Origin: Tubiluchus corallicola
Taxonomy: Eukaryota > Priapulida > Priapulimorpha > Priapulimorphida > Tubiluchidae
Assembly (NCBI GenBank): GCA_030141605.1
Contig: JAQGDQ010000959.1
Coordinates: 1-64,000 of the forward strand
Direction of reading: 5' to 3'
DNA length: 64,000 bases
The notes under the pieces are model-generated. The model saw only the letters and a program-made list of their open reading frames with translations, made no database searches and was not told where the DNA came from. Below, one piece after another: positions 57,542-64,000 of the stretch (its first letter is position 1; the number at the start of each line of letters is the position of its first letter). The translations under genes and the position numbers were made by a program.

Positions 57542-60500
57542 CTAGAGTAACGATTGTGTCATTAACTTAAAACAAGAAAATATATTATTTACGTCAACTG
57601 GAATTTTTGGTACACGAAGGACTTGAAAAACCATTAGCAAACCAAATTTGAATCATGTCTGAAAGTCTTTAACTAAATGACAAGGAGTAACATAGATTCA
57701 AATTCAGATTATTTTTCCCATAATAATAACGTCATATAACAAAAATGATGTAAATAACTAAAAAGGAAAAAAGGGTGGCGAAAAGCTAAGGCTATTGAGT
57801 CACCCACCCTTTTCAAGATGTTTAAATGCAGCAAAGAAAAAGAAGTTCATAATTAATTTATAATTAGGTTACCGTTAGCAATAATAAATTGTACAAAATT
57901 TACGCAGCAGATATGTAGCGGTGTGAGTAACGGTAAATATAAAATATACAAAATCAAAATAAACAAAATGAAAATAAAGCCTATATAAAAATTCATAATA
58001 ATTCATATGTAATCAAATAGCCCTAACATAGTTTGGCAAAGCATAAAACAGTTAACGAAATTAAGCGATGCGCTAGAGCAAGTAGCTTCTGATTGTGCAA
58101 CCACTAAGCGATGCGCTAGAGCGAGTAGCTTCTGATTGTGCATCCACTAAGCGATGCACTAGAGCGAGTAGCTTCTGATTGTGCATCCACTAAGCGATGC
58201 GCTAGAGCGAGTAGCTTCTGATTATGCATCCACTAAGCGATGCGCTAGAGCGAGTAGCTTCTGATTGTGCATCCACTAAGCGATGCGCTAGAACGAGTAG
58301 CTTCTGATTGTGCATCCACTAAGCGATGCGCTAGAGCGAGTAGCCTCTGATTATGCATCCACTAAGCGATGCACTAGAGCGAGTAGCTTCTGATTATGCA
58401 TCCACTAAGCGATGCGCTAGAGCGAGTAGCTTCTGATTATGCATCCACTAAGCGATGCGCTAGAGCGAGTAGCTTCTGATTATGCATCCACTAAGCGATG
58501 CGCTAGAGCGAGTAGCTTCTGAATATGCATCCACTAAGCGATGCGCTAGAGCGAGTAGCTTCTGATTATGCATCCACTAAGCGATGCGCTAGAGCGAGTA
58601 GCTTCTGATTGTGCATCCACTAAGCGATGCGCTAGAGCGAGTAGCTTCTGATTGTGCATCCACTAAGCGATGCGCTAGAGCGAGTAGTTTCTGATTATGC
58701 ATCCACTAAGTGATGCACTAGAGCGAGTAGCTTCTGATTGTGCATCCACTAAGCGATGCACTAGAGCGAGTAGCTTCTGATTATGCATCCACTAAGCGAT
58801 GCACTAGAGCAAGTAGCTTCTGATTATGCATCCACTAAGCGATGCACTAGAGCAAGTAGCTTGTGATTATGCATCCACTAAAAACTGCATGGGCCTCTTG
58901 AATTATAATCTCTGTAAAAAATTTTTAAGTGTAAATTCAATCCCGAGGAACTCACAGACGAAAAATAACTATGAATAGTTTTACAAAAACAAATAAATTC
59001 CCAAAAGAGAAATGCACAATGGCGCGGGCTAAAGTGATGGTTCAGCTTTTTGAATCACTACTTTACTGAAAATGTGTTCTTACTTATGACTTGAACTTCT
59101 GTTTGCCTAAGTAATGATGTCACTAAATGACAGTATAGGTGAGTAAAAGGAAAGTTGAAAAGTACCAAAGATCTGGTCATATTAAGAGATTTTTCTAACC
59201 ATTGCAGCTCTATAATGAAAAATAATTATTGTTATACATCGAAAAAACAGCTTCACATTTCCTAACAGCAGTTGTTTTAATGTCACAGCGAAAACAGGAG
59301 CCTATCACATTCCGTGTAGGTGCTACATAAAATTAGTTTCATAAACTTACCCGATTAAAAAATCTACTCAGTCGCACAGAATTGCTAGAACCGGCAGCGA
59401 GATACTTTGGATTATGGCAGTCCTGAAAATCATCATCGTAACAATTTAACGATTTGATTACGGTATTCAGCAGCATGTGAACGACGATTTTCTTAATTAA
59501 GTGGCTGTAGTGTCAGGTGAACATACCAAATGAATTTCATCCGCTAAACAGTCTTCAGCTATTGATGACACCTTACTGACCGGTCGATGATCGCTAGCAC
59601 TGGCATCGGCTAGCAAATCTGCCTTGGTACCAATGACCATAATTGGTATCTGACTGGAACCAGCAAATTGTTCTGTATCATAATCCTCTTCGCTACAAAA
59701 TACTGAGTGTTTCGTAAAAATGTCAAAATTAAAAAAATGGTGAATTAGTCCAGGTAAAAAATGGAAATTAAGTTAAATACAATTAACACAGAATTCAGTG
59801 GCAGCTCGTAATTAAAATTAATGGGGTTGCTGCTTCAGAAAATGTTTAGCCATTGTTTTAATACTGTGCAAAGCAAAACAAACATATGTAACTTTAATGT
59901 TATAATTTGTAATTATAATTTTAAACAAACAAACACACGAAAGTTTATACCTAAACTTGATAACATCCTAAACAAAAAAAATATTTTTTTGCTTACTAAT
60001 AGCCTAAACTGTCACAGTTCAAGCTTGATCCATTCACAGTAAGCATGTGGCAACTGACAACAAACTGTGTGAGCGGCAGTAGTTTTTCTACCTGGGCTCA
60101 GGCATGTGCGCATGGCCGCATGTGCGCAACAGCCAAACACTACATTACTGGAGCGCACTGTGCTGGGCTGTGAAGCAAACAGTACTATCCTCACATTCTC
60201 TGATTCCTGTACAAGTATAAAGAAATATCTAAAGAAAAACGACCTATTATATTGAATATTAACGATAATATTGAGCGAAAATAAGGGGTGTTGCAGTTCA
60301 ACAGTACCTATACACGAGCCGCCACTGTCAGAATCAGAATCAAAGTAAGCAAGCCTTCTTAAAATATAAAAAATGATATTCACAAATATTTGTTAAAAAA
60401 GTTAAATTGACTTATTTTGTCAATACAGTTTCCTTACAGCTCATTTTATACGACTTTTAAAACTAACGTAAAATAACATTAAAATAAAACTAGAATATAG

Positions 60501-63500
60501 AAAGATTGTGTCATCAACTTACTCAGTATTGAACTCACATTGAGCTGAACCGCGTAGAATCTCCGCTAACCACTTACGCAAGTTTTGATGAGATTTCCTA
60601 TTTGTTAAATCATGCACTAGAATAATACCTAAAGTAAATCAACTTTCATATATCTTACGAATATACGGCGGTGCTATACAGTATACGAAATGTGAAAAAA
60701 AATCTTGTTTCCTAGTATCTGTAATCTCCAGTAACAGGCTACATAATACAAAACTTCTTGGGCGTACATTTCAGGTTGAACATTATAATGCAAATTTGTT
60801 ATTAATGTTAGGCCAGTTCAGTGGGTGACAACTTAAGCAAGTAGGATGGAAACTGCCATAATTTTTACAATTCCAGAAACTGTACAATTTTTAAAATCAT
60901 TTTAATTATTTAGAGCGCAGTATCAAAATTGTAGTGAACAGCAGCACCGCGCAATTTGATCCTGAATTATACCACAAATCTCTGCAGCGACTCTATAAAC
61001 TTCAAACGACAAACACTTCATTAAGTTCGTTTAATTTCAATCACAACTTTCCTTTGTGGTAACCAACTTGGCATAAACAATAATCACACACGAAAATAAT
61101 TAATAAGAAAACCGACATTCAGGAACATGAAAAATACTAGTTCTTTAAACAAACTTAGCTGACACAGGTATTTTGCTAATGCAGTAGCAACACTAATTAG
61201 ACTGAGCGGTTTCTACTTTGCCAGACAAAATTTCCAAATGCAATTTTTGCACCATGCCAATAAGTCAATTTTAAAGTTACTTAATTACTGTGGATTCTGC
61301 TGACATTCATTAGGAGGCCTACTAGCCAGTCCACTCTCACCCAAACTCCTTACTGAAATGCTTTAAAGGAAGATCGGATGATTGTTTAGACTCAATCTCA
61401 TTTTAATTTACTGTCCAAAATATACATTTTCTTGCCTATAAAAGTTAACAATTGTTCCTTATATTTGAATAATTTGTTTAGAAAATTAACTAACAGCAAC
61501 CGAACACAGCTATTGCGTACGTCAGTAACTAACCACAGTTTATGCAATGCGCGTCTTCCCTTGACGGTCAAGCACATTTCCATAAGTGTTACAGTACTGT
61601 CTAAATGCATGATGTCACGAAAAATGTGCTTTACATCATACGACGTCAGAAACTAACACAGTATTTCATGATCATGCTCACCACGATACTGCCTTCTATT
61701 TGTCGACCACGCGAATGTGACAAAAAGGCGCAGTTGCCAATCTTAGTAGATTCACTGAGTGGCACGTAGCTTTGAAGGTTTAACGAAATTTGAGTATCCG
61801 AGGTAATTATTGTTTAATCTAAGCCTTGATTTAAAATGAGCTATTGTAGTTTTCAATATTTTAGAGCATTCTTTATTCCGAACTCGTGTTTGGAATCGTC
61901 CGTTTTTCCTTTAATTAATTCTTAATTATTGCTCAGTGGATTCTGCTGACACTCATTAGGTCTACTAGCCTATCCACTCTCATCCAAACTCCTTACTCAA
62001 ATAGTTTAAAAGTCCTGCTCAAACAGTTGCAGAAATTAAATCAAATGAAAATTGATTATAAAATGGAATGATAGGGTTACTGAAGTCATACCATGAACCA
62101 AAGAATAGAACATGCATCTGCAGTTCCTGTAGCTGTTTGAACCACCAACATCCCAGAATTCTATAAAAAATGTCCGCTCATCTGGCGTTCCCTCCCTGTA
62201 TTCATGTAACTGCAAAGCAGAAGTTAAATTAAATTTACAAAGTATTCGTACATTCACATGCTAATATTATGTGAATTATATTTATTTCTAAATATTTTAG
62301 TTTTTGCTGAGAAAAGTGAGCACTTATACCACCCACTTGCCAACAGCTATAGAGCAGAATAATGAAAAAATTATCAAAAATACACAAAATTTACAAGAAA
62401 ACAGACGTATCGACAACAAGAACAAGAATAATCAAAATAAGTCTATTGATGACATGTTATTTTTTTATGAATTTGCATTTTTATGAGTTTCACAACTGTG
62501 AATGACAAGATAATCAAAGCTACAAAATGAACAATAACAAGATGGTTACAGGTGATGCAGTTGTACAAACTGATGAAATTTCATTTTTCTTTTACAGTTA
62601 TTCCAAACAGGAAAAACAGGAAACCATTTTTGCCGAAGCCATAATTTACTACACTGCACTCCTCTTCTGTTCTTTTTCATTTTCTGTCACATTCTCAATG
62701 CCTCTGCCATCTACAGAGGTATACAGGATCTGAACAAATGTAATTTAATAAGCAAGATGACAAATTACCTTAACATCAACCGAACAGCCGACCGTCCATG
62801 ACGGGTTATGTATGGCTTCATCATTGCATATCAAATGTACTAAGGAAGACTTTCCTACTCCTAAAAAACAAATAAATTAAAATAAACAGAAGTAAATGCA
62901 GTAAAAAATAAAGTAACTTACTGGGAAAACTGCGAGCATTTAGCTAGACAGATAAATGCCAAACATCACCAAAAGGAATTCAGGAAAGAAGGTCAATGTT
63001 GCTGTAACTAAGTTTGCAACAGTATCTCATATGCTGTCAGACCCACCGGTTTCATGACTGACTCACCAATGATAGTACCACAGTAAGTAAGTAAGTTAGA
63101 AGGGCAGAGAAAGGCACTAATATATGCTAGCACAGTTTCTAGATACCAGTAGTACCACATTATTATTATGACTATGAGTATGGTTCATACTACCACAATT
63201 TCAGAACAACCTCCAGTTTATTTATGGCCTAATCAATCCTAACGACACATCAACATTTTTGAAGCTTTGGACTCAAACAATCACCTCACTTTGAAATTTC
63301 AAGACTAATTTTCAGAGTCTTTACAACTCTTACCACCTAAAAGGCCACAAGCAACTTACTACAATGGACCTCGATAATGGCTCGATTAATGTAAATATTG
63401 TATCCTGCTAGATACAACTATTTTTCCCTGGCAGTTCTGTAATTCGCAAACCATAATTCCAATTTGCCAAATATAAACACATTATACAGACTTGCAATAA

Positions 63501-63729
63501 TAATAAGAAAAAAATTAATAATACCAACATAACCATACAGAATTAAGTATAAATGGCGTGACAAGAAACAAAATATTATTATAAACTACTAAATAAATGA
63601 AGCTCGACTCCAGTGAGTCATAACTAACTACTCGCAGTTTAAAAATTAAAATTCGTACAAAGAAACTCTACCTGAATCTCCAACAACCAAAAGTTTAACT
63701 TTGTCCAAATCTGTACTGAAAGCTGCCAT
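57410..63729 (-). CDS. RABL3: Rab-like GTPase 3 (RABL3)
   Basis: RABL3 is an atypical small GTPase of the Ras superfamily. In vertebrates it is linked to RAP1GDS1 and KRAS prenylation. Seven exons on minus: 63729-63672, 62860-62769, 62209-62092, 60628-60523, 59692-59527, 59422-59351 and 57541-57410. Together they give 247 residues, against 236 in humans. Phases agree at all junctions (1, 0, 1, 2, 0, 0). Motifs in order: P-loop GDSGVGKSS (residues 17-25), [12 protein letters not shown], the family phrase [19 protein letters not shown] (GG in place of the usual AGQ), [25 protein letters not shown], and [19 protein letters not shown]. The ending KVLHAD mirrors human KSLHYD, with no prenylation cysteine. 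Introns carry a 43-bp array and several MITEs. Confidence 0.96.
57542..58061. other. RABL3 intron 6, right of the last exon
   Basis: AT-rich. Nothing recognised. Confidence 0.5.
58062..58880. repeat. 43-bp minisatellite in RABL3 intron 6, about 19 units
   Basis: The unit begins TAAGCGATGCGCTAGAGCGA and continues GTAGCTTCTGATTGTGCATC and CAC. GATTGTGC and GATTATGC units form blocks, and ends of the array carry the GATGCACTAG variant more often. Confidence 0.97.
58881..59350. other. RABL3 intron 6, remainder
   Basis: Nothing recognised. Confidence 0.5.
59351..59422 (-). CDS. RABL3: RABL3 exon 6
   Basis: Twenty-four codons, phase 0 at both ends, [20 protein letters not shown] then FFNR. Nearly every residue matches the family here. 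Confidence 0.95.
59527..59692 (-). CDS. RABL3: RABL3 exon 5
   Basis: Starts in phase 2 and ends in phase 0. It reads [20 protein letters not shown], then [19 protein letters not shown]... and ADEIHL. GTKAD takes the place of the NKxD guanine-recognition motif, as in other RABL3 proteins. Confidence 0.95.
59796..60327. mobile_element. hAT-type MITE in RABL3 intron 4
   Basis: 532 bp with ends CAGTGGCAGCTCGTA and ACGAGCCGCCACTG (inverted, one change). Flanks ACAGAATT (59788-59795) and TCAGAATC (60328-60335) agree at the six central bases of an 8-bp target site. No transposase. Confidence 0.82.
60523..60628 (-). CDS. RABL3: RABL3 exon 4
   Basis: Reads [20 protein letters not shown] and then [15 protein letters not shown], ending in phase 2. 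Acceptor TTTTAG, donor GTAAGT. Confidence 0.95.
60629..61272. other. RABL3 intron 3, left part
   Basis: Nothing recognised. Confidence 0.5.
61273..62006. repeat. ~85-bp direct repeat pair flanking a MITE
   Basis: 61273-61360 and 61920-62006 share TGGATTCTGCTGACA, a TCATTAGG..CTACTAGCC block and CCAAACTCCTTACT. A family A MITE lies exactly between them. Confidence 0.9.
61363..61914 (-). mobile_element. TTAA MITE family A, copy 8 (full length)
   Basis: 552 bp from TTAAAGGAAGATCGGATGAT to ATCGTCCGTTTTTCCTTTAA in reverse orientation, in RABL3 intron 3. Confidence 0.93.
62092..62209 (-). CDS. RABL3: RABL3 exon 3
   Basis: Reads [20 protein letters not shown], then VGGSNSY...MFYSLVH, ending in phase 1. 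EGTPDERT and FWDVGGS are the clearest RABL3 signatures. Confidence 0.95.
62210..62768. other. RABL3 intron 2
   Basis: AT-rich, with two small open frames of no known family. Confidence 0.5.
62769..62860 (-). CDS. RABL3: RABL3 exon 2
   Basis: Completes the P-loop ([14 protein letters not shown]) and carries [13 protein letters not shown]. Acceptor TTTTTTAG, donor GTAATT, ends in phase 0. Confidence 0.95.
62861..63671. other. RABL3 intron 1
   Basis: AT-rich. Nothing recognised. Confidence 0.5.
63672..63729 (-). CDS. RABL3: RABL3 exon 1
   Basis: Nineteen codons from ATG (63729-63727), [19 protein letters not shown], ending in phase 1 within the P-loop glycine. The donor GTAGAG follows. Confidence 0.93.
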
Positions 63730-64000
63730 ACTGTAATTTGCGTAACAAATTTAACAACAGAAAAAAAACGAAAATTATTTCACGCGACCTGCCTGCGCCG
63801 TGGTAGTGGTAGTGGTGGGCGATAATAATCCTGTTTTCCTTCAATGAATTAAACTGAATATCAAAGTTTTTGAATCCTAACTGAATTCGAATTCACTGCA
63901 TGCGTTTTAAATGTTTTCGAACAAATTTTTGAATAACTAATAAAAGCGGTCGTATAGGACAAAAAGTTCATTTATACTATCACTGTTACTGGATTATATC
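63730..64000 (-). promoter_or_regulatory. RABL3 5' region
   Basis: Sequence upstream of the RABL3 start. A short GC-richer patch at 63783-63822 may mark the transcription start. No TATA box or named site is evident. Confidence 0.3.

Overview
This window is animal nuclear DNA, almost certainly from an invertebrate. It is AT-rich, its genes are split into many short exons by GT/AG introns, and it is crowded with minisatellites, microsatellites and small non-autonomous transposons. I cannot name the species. Nothing points to bacterial, viral or organellar DNA.

Three conserved genes can be recognised. (1) About 1261-12817, plus strand: the last quarter of TRAPPC10, a subunit of the TRAPPII vesicle-tethering complex. 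Seven exons encode about 319 C-terminal residues, and the rest of the gene lies left of the window. (2) 49324-55634, plus strand: a complete FHL (four-and-a-half LIM domain) gene. Five main coding exons give 274 residues, and two further in-frame microexons of 18 and 21 nt could be spliced in. (3) 63729-57410, minus strand: a complete RABL3 gene (Rab-like GTPase 3), seven exons, 247 residues. FHL and RABL3 converge, with 3' ends only a few hundred bases apart.

Layout. 1-14.6 kb: TRAPPC10 exons in introns that hold a pogo-like MITE, a 20-bp minisatellite, a hAT MITE with target duplication, several TTAA-ended MITEs, a 5S rRNA-like sequence, a tRNA-derived SINE, a foldback element and a second pogo-like MITE. 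A 62-bp minisatellite begins a dozen bases after the TRAPPC10 stop. 14.6-49 kb: a gene desert with a LINE 3' end, a 2.4-kb element with ~50-bp inverted ends and a 9-bp target duplication, large 29-, 33- and 49-bp tandem arrays, a LINE whose C-terminal codons were amplified into an 80-bp array, and most copies of the main MITE family. 49-57 kb: FHL, with a 27-bp array in intron 1, a decayed LINE in intron 2, and the microexons plus a 44-bp array in the last intron. 57-64 kb: RABL3, with a 43-bp array, a hAT MITE with target duplication and another TTAA MITE in its introns.

The most notable points are the FHL microexons, the density of minisatellites (about ten arrays, several with higher-order structure), a group of TTAA-ended MITE families sharing end sequences, and the 80-bp satellite born from LINE coding sequence. 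I did not find a convincing undescribed multi-gene system. The three genes are unrelated in function and simply neighbours.
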